From positions 19,693,309 to 19,757,308 of the forward strand of contig CM060848.1 of the NCBI GenBank assembly GCA_030737835.1: DNA of 64,000 nt, read 5' to 3'. Below the pieces are notes generated by a model. That model was not told the origin of the DNA. It was given only the letters and a program-made list of their open reading frames with translations, and did no database searches. This DNA comes from Acorus gramineus. Its lineage: Eukaryota > Streptophyta > Magnoliopsida > Acorales > Acoraceae. Position numbers and translations under genes: made by a program. This document shows, one piece after another, positions 45,779 to 58,287 of this stretch; position 1 is the stretch's first letter, and each line of letters opens with the position of its first letter.

Positions 45779-47814
45779 GATTTTTTCATTTATACCCTTG
45801 TTAAAAATGATATTTTGTGTTATACCCCCTTAAAAAGCTAATTGCATTTATACCCTGAAAAACTCTTTCGTGTTGCAACTGTGCCCCTCCGTCTGTCTCC
45901 GTTACCAAGGCTGAACCAACCATGGTTACGAACCTAACTCTACCCCACAAAATGTCTCTTTTACCCCATGGAATTTTGCATTTATACCCCTGTTAAATAT
46001 GGTATTTTGTGTTATACCCCCATTGAAAAGCTAATTGCCTCTATACCCCTGAAAACTTCTTTCGTGTTACAACTGTGCCCCTCCGTCCATCTCCGTTACC
46101 AAGGCTGAACATATAATTTATGTTGTTTTGTATTGCAGTTAGAATAGGACACTCATGTTGATCTAATTTTTAGGTATGGAGGGTTTTAGAAGATTGATAA
46201 TAGCTTAAGAAAAGGAACATATAAGAACATATAAGAGAACATATGTCTTGTATTTTTCAATGCTTATACATTTCACATATCATTGTGATCTTGTTTATTA
46301 AACAACAAAAATAAGTAGCTGAATAGACAAATATACATAGATCCATTTTTTTTCTTAAAATATTTGTAATATCAACTTTAAAATCAAAACAATTGTTTAA
46401 ACAGTTTATCTAAAAAGTATCAAATTTCTACTTGGTTCTTCTATGCTTGGAGTGGATCATTGTTGAGTTCCATATGGTTCTCATTATGCTAATAGAGATT
46501 CTATTGTCTTTTGATTTTTGTTCATGAAATCTCAACATTGAAATAAAATTTATGATTTTTTACTTTTGTTCATCCTACAATCAATCGGTGTTTTTTGTCT
46601 CTACATGGTGTATTATGCTAATTGATGCTTATTCTACATGTTGAGGATCATCTGACATGAAAATTTTGCCAATCAATAGTTTTATATTTTTTTCACTATG
46701 TAGTCAAGATGATTATGCCTTACTTTCCAGAATGGTTATATGATTGAAATAGTGTTTGTTGATATTTTCTATTATGGAAAATAATATCTATCAATGAAAC
46801 CCAAATAAACACTATTTATCTTAGTCTTTTGAATAATTGTAAGGTTTTCAACCTGAAGAATTTAGCTAGATCCTAGTATATTTGTTTTTATGTTGAAGAA
46901 GGTGAGAAAAAAGAGTTTCAATAGGTCTGGAGGCTGCAAAACTCACTCTTGACATGATATTCACATACAATTGAAGATATAATTTGATATTAAAAGTCTT
47001 TAAACACGTTATTTTTTTTTTTTGTAACATGTAATTTTGATTATTTCATTTAATTCATATTTAATACTATTGTGTCATTTATACAAAAGATCAAATAAAT
47101 AAATAGAAATCCTAATAGTTAAAGTTTTGTATTATGTTATTTTTTGTAATAATTTTTTAATTTAAATGAACAACCATAACAAAAAAAATTTAATTTAGTA
47201 ATTTTTTTTTTTTTTTCACTTTAGAATGAATTACCTAACTTTTGGTTTCAAAAAGAATGAAAGGAACTGGAGTTATCACTTCATAATTTTTTAAGGGCAA
47301 TTAGTCATTGCTTTTTTATTTCAAAATGAATTTTGTGATTATTTTCTGGTATGGTTATATGATTGAAATAGTGTTTGTTGATAGATTTTCTATTATGAAA
47401 AATAAAATCTGTTAGTGAAACCCAAATAAACACTATCTATTTTAGTCTTTTGAATAATTATAAGGTTTTCAATCAATTATTGAAGAAGATGAGAAAAAAA
47501 GGGTTTCAACAGGTATGGAGGTTGAAGAAAATAGGTTTTATAAGCATCAGGCAAATACAGGGGCATAGATGAAATTTCAGACAGACATAGGAGTATAAAT
47601 GTAATTTTTCAAACTAGTTTGGTCAATTCATTTTGCATTTAACGCGTTAATGGAATATTCTCAATATATTCCACTCTCATCCGACGGAACTTAACTTCAG
47701 GGGTACAGTTGCAACACGAAAGATATTTTTAAGGGTATAGATACAATTAGTTTTTTAATGAAGGTATAACACAAAATATTATATTTAACAGGGGTGTATA
47801 CATGCAAATTTTTC
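45779..47814. mobile_element. Non-autonomous DNA element, about 2 kb, with long terminal repeats in inverse orientation
   Basis: The left end has TTTATACCCTTGTTAAAAAT, ATTTTGTGTTATACC and CGTGTTGCAACTGTGCCCC; the right end carries the same blocks inverted (for example GGGGTACAGTTGCAACACG), giving about 125-bp terminal repeats. The left block is present twice (from about 45787 and about 45976). AAAAAAGTGG flanks both sides, though a long A run blurs the right flank. No transposase frame was found. Long terminal repeats and a ~9-base duplication would suit a Mutator-type element. Confidence 0.6.
46742..47471 (+). repeat. Internal direct repeat pair within the 2-kb element
   Basis: 46742-46855 and 47355-47471 are close copies beginning TGATTGAAATAGTGTTTGTT and sharing AACCCAAATAAACACTAT. 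They are spaced by about 0.5 kb. The function is unknown. Confidence 0.8.
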
Positions 47815-48064
47815 AAAAAAAAAAAAAAAAAAAAAAAGTGGGTGTAATGCACCTATGTTAAGATTGATTTGACCAACAAGTATTTAAGAATCTATGTACC
47901 TCCACGTGCCAATTGCCTAGTAGCCCAACAACTTCACAGGGATTGACGTGTGGCCTTTCATTTATTCCCATCAGTACGTACAGGGTCCACTCTCCACCAA
48001 ACAACCACACATTTTAAATAGAGGGTTGTTACACACCGTCCGGTCTGCGTATTGTACATGTATC

Positions 48065-48627
48065 TAAGCCTGTCAATTATCCGAAAAAAAATCCGTATCT
48101 GATTTGAATTCGTATCTGAAAATATAGAAAATATCTAATATCTGAAAATCTGTATTTGTATCCGAACCAAATAATCCGTATCTGAAAATTTTCGGATCGG
48201 ATCGGATATAGCCTATATCCGATCCGAAAAATATCCGTATCCGAACTGTTATTTTATTTATATATGTTAGAATTAGTTTCAACCCTTAGATAAAAATTCA
48301 ATGGCTCATGATCTAGGACAAAACACAAACCTATTTAACCATGTTAGATATTTATTTAACTATAATAAGATTTGTATTTTTATGTCTTTAGTGGATACCT
48401 ATTTAACCATGTTAGGACTTAAGATTTTATAAATTTTTTATATTTTAATCTGGTTCAGATATTTCGGATATTATCCGAATCCGTATCCGGATTTTCGGAT
48501 CGGATACGGATATGGGTTTTGGAATATCCGTCGGATATCGGATACGGATATTTTTTCGGATATCCAATTCGGATACGGATACGGATATGGGCCTATCCGA
48601 TCCGTATCCGTCCGATTGACAGGCTTA
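48065..48627. mobile_element. hAT-type MITE with CGGATA/TATCCG arrays and perfect 8-bp duplication
   Basis: The ends TAAGCCTGTCAATTATCCG and TCCGATTGACAGGCTTA are inverted repeats. CATGTATC is repeated exactly at 48057-48064 and 48628-48635. About 180 bp at the left and 170 bp at the right consist of TATCCGATCCG-like units, and the centre is AT-rich. Open frames encoding YPYPY-like strings here are a by-product of the array. Confidence 0.9.
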
Positions 48628-48924
48628 CATGTATCTTCATAATCATTCAACAATACATGTATATATCATTAAATTTTAAAAAAAATCCATATATTTCGGA
48701 TATTATCCGAATCCGTATCCGGATTTTCGGATCGGATACGGATATGGGTTTTGGAATATCCGTCGGATATCGGATACGGATATTTTTTCGGATATCCAAT
48801 TCGGATACGGATACGAATATGGGCCTATCCGATCCGTATCCGTCCGATTGACAGGCTTACATGTATCTTCATAATCATTCAACAATACATGTATATATCA
48901 TTAAATTTATAAAAAAAATCCATA
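48461..48924 (+). repeat. 232-bp tandem duplication capturing a MITE end and its flank
   Basis: Units 48461-48692 and 48693-48924 are nearly identical. Each contains the right end of the hAT MITE, the CATGTATC target repeat and about 60 bp of flank. The unit is offset from the MITE boundaries, so this was a later tandem duplication and not a second insertion. Confidence 0.92.
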
Positions 48925-48926
48925 TA

Positions 48927-49447
48927 ATTCTATGTAAACTGTCTGAAATTTATATTACTCACCCACTTTCATAAAATTCATATAAACCCTAGAAAACATA
49001 TATGTAAATCTAAATAGCCATCTGATTTAAATTTTTGTGAACATGTTAGGATTATTTTGCAAAAATTTTGTCTGGTTTACTCTGGTAAAAACATAATATA
49101 CTAAAAACTCTACAACGTGTTAAAAATATATAAAAAAAACATTTATAAATAATGATTTTACCATTCCAGATAATATTTTATAATCAATCTGGAGAAGTAA
49201 AATTGTTATTTACAGAGAATATTATGCATTTTAAACATTTTGTAGGGTTTTTTTTTGTATATTATGTTTTTACTCAGAGATAACTGAACGAAATATTCAC
49301 AAAATATTTTTCATCTGTCAATGGAAGTTTAACTCAGGGGGTTATTTGGATTTATATAGATGTTTTCAGAGCGTGATATAGACTTTGGAAAAAGTTAGAG
49401 CTGTATGGATTTCAGGCAATTTGTAGAGGGTTATTTGAATTTTTTTC
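48927..49447. mobile_element. Palindromic Mutator-like MITE, copy D, left end lost
   Basis: It starts inside the left arm (GTAAACTGTCTGAAATTTAT) directly after the 232-bp duplication and continues to the right terminus GGGTTATTTGAATTTTTTTC. The central AATGATGATTTTACC-like motif and its inverse are recognisable. It is more diverged than copies C and F. Confidence 0.65.
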
Positions 49448-50987
49448 TAAATTTTTTTTTACATTTGTTAAAAATAAATTTATTCAATTATATTAGTTAA
49501 TAGTTATGCACTGATATACATCTTTGATTAAAGTATATATATTTTATCATAATTTTTTAATATTCTGTGTCATTGTCCTTTACAATATTTTACTAAATTT
49601 AAAAAAATGTTAACATTTTTAAATTCATTTAAAAAAATACATTTATCTAATAAAATATATTAATTTAGAAAAAGAAATACTTATTGAATTGAATGTAATA
49701 GAATATATATCACATGATATATGGAATTACTGAGTGTATCAACCTCAAACAAAAAGAAAATAAAAATAACAGTGCATGTGAGGTGTTGCCCAATTTGCTC
49801 TACAGCACATCAGTCCTCCAAGATTTTTTTTTTTTTTTAAATAATTTGATGGTCCTTTGTCGTGTCAAGTCGGGCGGTTGACTTGTATAAAATAACAATA
49901 AATAAAAGCATACGATTAAAATAGAAAAAAAATAAGGGTCTTTGCCGCTATCATTTTTTTTTTTTTTTAAGATTATACCGTCATCTAATTAAAAAATATA
50001 ATATTAGAAAAATAAAATATAAACTAAAATATATTAGTATATTAAAAATAAAAAAATTAACTTTGATGCTATATCATCATATATACAGTACTATCACAAT
50101 GTGTATGTAGTTAAAGATGAGACTGCTTTTGAATTAGAGTCATAAACAGACAAATATTAGCTAGTAGTTTATGTCACGCTAGTTAAAGTGATATTACTTT
50201 TGATAAAAGTGATATAGGGCAACAGACAATCATTTTGCATAATTTTTGAAAGCATATATTAAAAACAATCCATTGTTGTTACATTGATTTATTCAAATAA
50301 ATCGGATGGAGATTCCAGTCAATCAAATACGAATCCCACGCACCTACCAAAAATAAATAAATATGGATAATTCCCATGCAATCTAAGTATATATACATTG
50401 TTTTTTATACATGCACTTCTCTTATGTGCATAAATTTTGGTGTAAATATACCGCTATTTTGTGGGTGCTATATATGCATAAATTTTTACGTATACACATC
50501 TGTCACATCTCGAATAGAAACAGATTGTTTCACGTGAGTTAGACGACCACATAAAAATCTTTATATGGGCCCCATTTTTTATGTAGCCCCTTTTTTTTTT
50601 TTATCAAAAATATTAAATTTAGTGGATTCTTATTTACAAGAGATGACATGTAATATTTTATCATTTGAGTTTTCTTTATCCTGAAATAAATTAGATTGAA
50701 TATCACAATTTAAAAAAAAAATTAAATACTAATACCAGCTTGTTTCTATTCTGATATAGTTATATCCATGCATTTTTTATAAACAAACATATTTTTGGAT
50801 TTATTTCATTCTATTTCACTCTATTTTCCCCTTGTTCTTCCATCATATGTATAGTAAATTTACATTCAAATGAATGGTTACATGATCATATATATATGTG
50901 TGTGTGTGTGTGTAAAAAAACTCCATCTCTTTTAACATCGTCGTGCACAAAATGTTGGATAGAGTTTTTATAATTTATTTAAAAGTG
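49448..50987. other. AT-rich gene-free stretch
   Basis: This holds homopolymer runs and a (TG)n microsatellite at about 50896-50912. I see no gene. Confidence 0.45.
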
Positions 50988-51681
50988 TAAAATCGTCGTG
51001 TACAAAATATATATTACATTTTTAACAGATTATAGTTTTGTTTTTTATACTATGTTTTCAGTAAGGGACCTAAGGGTCAACCAAACAGAATATTCATAGA
51101 GTATTCCTCATCTTTGTCAATGAAAGTTTAACTCAGGGGAATATTTGTAGGGCTGATAAACGAATCAAGCCATTCCGGCTCGGCTCGATATGAGCTCGTT
51201 CGGGCTCGTTCAATTAGACAAATGAGCGAGCTTGAACAATTTTTAAAGCTCGGTTAGGCTCGGCAACTGGATCGAGCTTCATTTTGTGTTCAAACTCGAC
51301 TCATTTGTGTTATAAAAACTTAGTTGAAGTTTAACTCAACTCCTTTGTAAAATCAAAATATTAAATCAATATAAAATTATGCTCGTTTAGGCTCATGAAC
51401 ATGGTTCATTTATGCTAAAATTTTATTTTCAACCCCTAAAAACTCTAAAATGAAAAAGAACACTAGCTAGGCTGGTGAGCTCGGCTTGGCTTGACTCGGT
51501 TCGACTCGTTTATAAATGAGCCGAGCTTGAACATGTCAAAGCTCGGCTCGTTCAACTCGTTTAACACCCCTAGTTATTTGAATTTACATAGATGTTTTCA
51601 GGAGATTATACGAATTTTAGGAAAACCCACGGAGTTATATGGATTTTAGGCAGTTCACATAGGATTATTTGAATTTTTCCC
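50988..51681. mobile_element. Palindromic Mutator-like MITE, copy E, right half only, split by a hAT MITE
   Basis: Only the right arm is clear: TTTTTAACAGATTATAG, then GAAAGTTTAACTCAGGGGAA up to 51147, resuming after the nested element with GTTATTTGAATTTACATAG and ending GGATTATTTGAATTTTTCCC. A short piece of the centre (ATCGTCGTGYACAAAAT) appears twice, near 50937 and 50991. Confidence 0.6.
51148..51572. mobile_element. hAT-type MITE with GGCTCG arrays, nested in copy E
   Basis: The ends TAGGGCTGATAAACGA and TCGTTTAACACCCCTA are inverted repeats. The flanks AATATTTG (51140-51147) and GTTATTTG (51573-51580) agree at 6 of 8 positions. Both ends are rich in GCTCGGCTCG, GAGCTCG and related units. 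The interior is AT-rich. Confidence 0.78.
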
Positions 51682-54600
51682 TATATTCATCTATATTAAT
51701 ATTAATGTTATCAAAACAATGCTAAATACATATAATTAAATATTAATTGAATCAAATAAACATTAACTGAAAATATATATATACATGTTAATTAACTATA
51801 TATTTTAAAATGATCATTTTAAAAAATAGAATAAAATTATTCAAACTGGTCTTATTTTAAACTTATCGGCGAGTACAAAGTTTGTAAGAACTGGATTTAT
51901 GTAAAACAATTATGTTATTTTTAAAAAAATATATAGACAAAAAGTTTACTCCTCCAAACTTGAATGGAATCTCCAAATTAGAGGCACCATTTTGAGTAGG
52001 ATTGTAGCACAACCATAATTCAATTTAAAGAAATTAAATATGCATGGTCAAAGGATCCTGTTAGCTCTATTCCACTCAGTTCTTTTTATAATCCCGTATA
52101 CAATTTTGTATACCTCATTAGCTCCATCCTACTCACTACAATAAGATATATATCTCGTTATAAATTTTTTACATTTTCTATATATAATATCATTCAATTC
52201 ATAAGACTATATATTTCACATTTTATAAAATAAATATATCTCATTAAATAAGATTCATGATTTTAAAGAAAAACAATGATAACATGGGCCGACTGGGGCT
52301 GAGTGTAACATTTTCTTCCTTAGTGCTGTTACACCGAGATCCATTTTCAACCCCAATTCCAGTCCTATATGCGTCGATAGAAAATTAACGGAACATGTGC
52401 TCATGTTAACAAGGTATATGCTTCGAAAGAATTTTTTCACATTTTCTATAAATGCATCCGTGCAATTCATTGGAGTATATTTCAGTTTGTTATAAACATG
52501 TATCTCATTAGATGAAATATACTATTTTAAAAAAAATTTAAAACACATGTAGACTGGAATTGGAGCTGAAAATGAGGTTGTACGTTACACTATCCGATAA
52601 TTTTCTATCGACGCATATAGAACTAGAATTGAGACTGAAAACGGATCTGGGTGTAACAACACTCTTCTTCCAAACAAGCAAACAAGCTAGCATTGTTAAT
52701 GCATGTATTTTTCAAAAGCCCAAATCTTAAAAAAAAAGAGACATTAATTCCAGGTCCTCTAGGAACCCTTGAATTATTTTTAAGTTACTGATACATTTGA
52801 CTTATTTTTAGGTTCTCAGGTTAGGTGGGATATTATTTTTAGATCATTTCATCAACGAGAGTTATCTTTTATCCATTTTGTTCTAATTTTATCACGGTCT
52901 TCACATTTTTTTTATGCTCCCCTCTCTCCCCCGTCCACACAAACAACTAAATCCTCTCCTTATACTCGTCAAATTTAATGACAAACACAATAAATTTTCA
53001 TTATGTCACACTAAAATGACATCATAATAAAAAGGTTAACAATGTACAAAATCATCAATAAAATATATAGATAATTTAACAGTGTACATAGACATATTAA
53101 TAGCGTACACATACGGTGAATGAAAATGAAAAATATAACAATAAACTTAACTATGTATAAATAAAAAAAACTAAAAAATAATATACAATGGAGCTTGTGG
53201 ATGTAAAAAGAATTCAAATATTTCATTCCTCAAAAGACCGGGAATTAATTTAAAAAAATAAAAAAAACCACGTGGACAAAAGTTTGGAAAAGATTATGAA
53301 GGATTGAAATTTGTGTCTCTCCTTTTTTTATCATCATCACAATCACTACTTGAAACGAGGACAACATTTGCATCTCTTAAAAAAGCAGCATTAACTTTAT
53401 TCCAATAAAAAGGCTCATTCTAAGCATAGACAATCAAGGCAGTTGTCTACGTCCTCATATTTAGAGGATCTCTGAATCTTAAAAAAAATATTTATTTATA
53501 ATTTATTGAAATTTTTATTTTGGTATTTTTTTTTTTAATATTTATCTTATATCTAAAAATTTATCCATATTTCTAGTTTAGTTGTTTTGTTTCTATTTAA
53601 TTGTGATTTGTTTTTATCTATTATTTGATTTAATTTATAAAAATGAAACTTTAGTTTTTTCTTTTTTAATTATCTTTGGTATTTTTTTGTTATTCTCTTT
53701 CTTGTTTGTATTGATTTTTTTTTCTATTTTTCATTCCCTATTTTATTGGGGTTTTGTGTTTTATTATTGGTTAATATTTATTTTGTTTTCATTTTATTGA
53801 GATTTACAAAAAAAAAAAAATTATATTGGCCGGTTTACACGTTATTTTTCATATCATATTTATATATATTTCCATTTTTTTATTATTTTTTATATTTATT
53901 CAAAATTTCTGATTTGATTATAATTTATCTTTTATTTTAAAAATATTCAATATTTTCTCTTTGTATTACATTTAGTCCTATTTGCCCCTTTCCATTAGTC
54001 TGGGTCCGTTTGAAAACACAGATTGAAAAGTAGCTTTTGGAATAAAGCTGTTTTTTAAGATGATTTTAGACCTTGACTTTTATTGGGATGTTTTTTTTTT
54101 AATTCAGAAATCAATATTTGAAAGTAGTTGATGTTTGACAGAGAAAGTTACTTTTCAATTCAAAAAATCGATTCCGACAAAAAAACGTTGTTTTTGAACT
54201 TTTCAAAACACAGATTTTGAAGGAAAAATTAAAAGGAATACATCTTCTGATTCTGAATAAAACTGTCCCGTTTGACTGCACGATTTTAGTTTTTCAGCTT
54301 TTAAAAAAACAGAATTGCACCCAAACGTGCAACCAAACAAAAAAAAAAAAAAATAAATAAAAAAAATATTATTTTAAAGGCCCCATTTCAAGATTTTGTG
54401 TAGGGCCTTCTTTTTATAGTCAATCTCAAGACTGGGCCCTGTCCAACAAAAAGAAGCATTAACTTATCATCTGATTCCCTGCCTACGATTGGAATGAAAT
54501 AATAGAATAGAGGACCACCCACTCAGTGAGTCCCTACATTCACGATGGCTCTGTTTATCTGTTTTTTTTCAAAAAGTCCATTATTAGGTTTCACGTGAAA

Positions 54601-54726
54601 ATCTTGTCTGGAAGTTCTTGGGTCCCATTTGATTTTCCAAGCCATCTTTATATGTAATGTAATATATTAATTATAAATTGTTTCTATTTTAGTTCCGTTT
54701 TTACATGAAAAGTACATAATCTTTAC
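51682..54726. other. AT-rich gene-free stretch
   Basis: A MITE-like left end (GGGTCCGTTTGAAAACACAG) lies near 54002, and partial inverted repeats are scattered between 54000 and 54330. Two related segments near 52250-52400 and 52520-52660 share ATCCGTTTTC/ACACCCAG-like sequence in opposite orientation. I see no gene. Confidence 0.4.
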
Positions 54727-55147
54727 GTCCCGTTTGAATGCAAAATATAACTTATTTTTTAATATACAATTATTATGACATAAATGGTTATAAAATAAGA
54801 ATAAAATAGTTTTGTGTTTAGTTGTATTTTGAATTATTATCAATGAAAAACGTAATAATAAAATTTTTGTTGTTTAAATAAAACGTAAATAAAGTGTGGA
54901 TAAATATTTATAAAATGTAACAAAATAATTATAATTGATATGACATGTGATTTATAAGAGGTGATGACAGTTGATTTGACAACGACCCACATATTCTTTG
55001 GATGAAATCTACAAATCACTTTATATCAGTTTATCTAGAGGTATACATTATTCTTGAGTATTTTGAATATCCAAACATCTTATTTAATTAACATATTCTA
55101 CCTTGTTTTAGAATCCATGTAGGATTACAGTGTACCGAAACAGGGGC
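54727..55147. mobile_element. MITE, second copy of the 23420-23861 family
   Basis: It shares ACATGTGATTTATAA, GGTGATGACA, GACCCA-ATATTCTTTG and other stretches in the same order as the copy at 23420. It ends in CCGAAACAGGGGC, the inverse of the GCCCCTGTTTGG end. Confidence 0.6.
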
Positions 55148-55318
55148 TAGGGGTGAAAAATAGGACTAGAAATGGGACCCGTTAAACTTTTTCTCTGTTT
55201 TAATCGTATGCTATTTTTTTCCCTTTGTTTTGACATGATAATGTGGACATTAAACATTGTTGTCAAACACAGTTCTCATGCAAGTCCATTTGCAGTCCGA
55301 TAGCGAAGTATAAATGAA

Positions 55319-55856
55319 GGGAAAATTTCAAATAACTCCCTGTAAACTGCCTTAAATCCATATAACCCCCTGGGTTTTCCTAAAATCTATATAACCCCCT
55401 AAAAACTTCTATTAAATCCAAATAACCCCCTGAGTTAAAACTTTTGTTAACATATGAGGAATATTTTGTATATATTTCATTTTGTTAACCTTAACTGAAA
55501 ACACTGTATATCAAAAAACCACTACAAACTGTTAGAAATGAAAAAAATCTTTTGTACAAGACAAATTTACTCATTTGGATAGATTATAAAAGCACATCCG
55601 GAAGGGTAAAATCATCATTTACAAAGAATTTTTTATTTTTTTTAACACATTGTATGAAGTTTTTTGTATACTATTTTTTCAACCAGAGTTAATTAGACAG
55701 AATATTTACAGAATAATTTTAATCTGTCAACGAAAATTTAATTCAAGGGGTTATTTGGGTATATATATATGTTTTCATATAGTTATATGAACTTTAGAAA
55801 ATGTCAGGGTTATACAGATTTTAGTCTGTTTACAAGGGGTTATTTGAATTTTTCCC
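55319..55856. mobile_element. Palindromic Mutator-like MITE, copy F, most intact
   Basis: It runs from GGGAAAATTTCAAATAACTC to GTTATTTGAATTTTTCCC, 538 bp. The two halves are inverse copies along their whole length, apart from scattered mismatches, around a centre near 55585-55600. ATAAATGAA is repeated exactly on both sides (55310-55318 and 55857-55865), a 9-bp target-site duplication typical of Mutator-like elements. There is no coding capacity. Confidence 0.88.
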
Positions 55857-55865
55857 ATAAATGAA

Positions 55866-56587
55866 ATAAATAAGTTTTATGTTTTTGTGCATGAGTATAT
55901 TCTCATATTCCAGTTTTTAGAATATATTCTACAATTTTTTTCATCCAAAGCAATATATAAATAAGTCAAATCAAGAGGAGACTTAAAAAGAATTGCATAA
56001 ACTGCATGTAACATTAATTAATCTATAATAAAAAAAATGATATAGCCCACGCACGTTTTAAAATTTTAAAAAATATACATATACTTTAATGAAAAATATA
56101 AATACATTAATAAGAATGACATGTTCATTACATGAAAAACGTGAAAAAAATGATAACAAAAAATATATTTTATTTAAAAAGCATATAATGACAGATAACT
56201 ACCTTGAGTAGGAACCTCTCCGGGTAGGCGTTATTGTATGTGGTTTGTTTGTTTGCTTTTATGTTTGTTTTTTTACGTTTTTTATGCTATTTCTAATTTT
56301 TTTCTTTCTTTTTTTTTTATAAAATTTTAGACTTTTGTTAGTTCGATAATATATTATCATAGTAACAATTGCCTACCGATTTCTAAAAAATAAATGAGGT
56401 TTATAATTCGTTAGATAGTTATCTAGATATATTACATATATATTGCGTGTAACAACACTAAAAAAAAATAAAAAAGTAAAAACTTTGGACATGCATTTAG
56501 TGACGAGAGAGAACGGGTGAAGGAAAATTTCAACAAGTTTACGTAATTGCGCCATCAAAATATTTATATTAATTGACCGGGTCCGAG
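55866..56587. other. AT-rich spacer
   Basis: I see no gene or defined repeat here. Confidence 0.45.
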
Positions 56588-57395
56588 TAGAGGTGTAAAA
56601 CGGGCCGTGCCGTGCATGGCCCGGCCCGTTAGACAAACGGGCTAATGGACTAACGGCCCGGCCCGGCCCGGCCCGTTTCATGTGACCGTGCCATGCCGGC
56701 ACAGCACGGGCCGCAAAGGGTCCACCCAGCACGGCCCTTCGTGCTAGCCCGGCAGGCAGCTGTGCCGTGCCGTGCCGTGCTAGCCCAGCGGGCCAAATGG
56801 GCCGGGCCAATTGACAGACAACGGGACGGCCCATTTAAATGCCCATTTTTTAAATTTTTTTAAAGTTAATATTTAATTCTATATTTAATTTACTAGTTCC
56901 TTTAAGTTAAAAAATATAAAAAAATATACATAAATTATTCATGAAAATTGAAAACTAAAAGGAATTAAAAATACAAATATTTATTTTATTGAATTTCTTG
57001 AGTACATGAACAATTGAACATTAATAAAATAAATGATAAAATGAATAAAAAATACACAAATAGTACATTGATGAATAAAAATAAATTATACAATTCTTAA
57101 AAAATACATTGACAAATATAAAAAATTAATATAACATAAAAGATGAGTAATAATTGTATCACTATAATTTTTAATATATCCCAACTAGGTTGGCACATAT
57201 TAAAACTATCAATCACTAGTTGGACTAGCCGTTAGTGGAGGTGGGGCCGTGCCAGAAACGGCATGGGGGTCAGGGGGCAGGCGCAGCCCGCGTCGCCACC
57301 CAAACGGGCCGGCCCGCACCACGGCCCGCTAAGGGCCGTGCCGGCACGGCCCTTAGTGGGCCGTGGCGGGCCGGGCCGCCCGTTTGACACCTCTA
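56588..57395. mobile_element. hAT-type MITE with GGCCCGGCCC arrays, about 0.8 kb
   Basis: The ends TAGAGGTGTAAAACGGGCCG and GCCCGTTTGACACCTCTA are inverted repeats. The flanks GGTCCGAG (56580-56587) and GGTCCAAG (57396-57403) form an 8-bp target-site duplication with one mismatch. About 230 bp at the left and 150 bp at the right are GC-rich arrays of CGGCCCGG/CCGTGCCG, around an AT-rich core. Confidence 0.87.
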
Positions 57396-57403
57396 GGTCC
57401 AAG

Positions 57404-58287
57404 TTACATATAAATAAATCAATCATCAACGTATGGAAGTGAAACAAGAGAGCTATCCATGAATATAGAAAAATTAATTGTTTTTTTTCCTTCTGTTTAT
57501 TGCTATTCTGAATTAACTTGTTATCTTTTGTATTTGTCTTATCAGAATATAATCATACTTTTAAAGGAACAAACTACGTACACCCAACTCGTAGTTAAAG
57601 CTACTTGGAATATAATTGAAGAGGGTTATCAAGACAATTACAATAATTTTAAAGTGATAGTAGGATTATTTATGCATTATTTGAAGTGTTTATTTTATAA
57701 ATATAGGGGGCAATTCCAGAAGGACTTGAGTATGGAATGCTTCAACATCTGACTGATGAAAGTGACAGGAAAGCTTTATTGCTTAATAAAGGGGGTGTCT
57801 CAATATCTACCTATCTCCATCAAGAATTTTCATCAAAGATTCACTAATCTCCAGGACTTAATGTTTGGAGCTTAATTAACAAACGCCGTCTATTTTATAC
57901 CAAGTAAGCCATGACATACTAAATGCTGACTCTGCAAAATACAAGTGAAAAAGGCCAACTCAGTCACATGTGTGAATTGATGTGATCAATGGAGACTTCA
58001 AAAGGGTCACCATGTACTGTTTCCATCAATGGAGGATCACCACCTCTAGTCTCACTCAATCACACTCCCATTTTCACAAGAGCACAGAATACTCGAAGTC
58101 ATCACCACCACTTGATGGTCCCCCCTCAAATTGATGAGCATAATTTACCAATGAAGAATATGATATGCTATACTATATTTTCTAAGGTGTCTTGTAGTCC
58201 ATGTCCCAGACTAAAATGTTTTCACCTAATATTTATATATATTCACACGCCATCTAAAATGGTTTCTCTGCATCGATAAAACAATAA
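57404..58287. other. Gene-free spacer
   Basis: Moderately complex sequence with no frame that I recognise. Confidence 0.4.

Noticed and set aside
48519-48851. Frames encoding IRIRIR or YPYPY strings
   Set aside because: They are translations of the CGGATA array of a hAT-type MITE and its tandem duplicate, not protein genes.
53582-53940. Hydrophobic frames rich in Phe, Leu and Ile
   Set aside because: The DNA is T-rich low-complexity sequence; such frames arise by composition. No start context or splice partner was found.
56373-56834. A 153-codon minus-strand frame rich in Gly, Pro, Ala and Arg
   Set aside because: It lies across the GGCCCG array of the MITE at 56588-57395 and runs into its AT-rich flank. 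There is no family and no gene structure.
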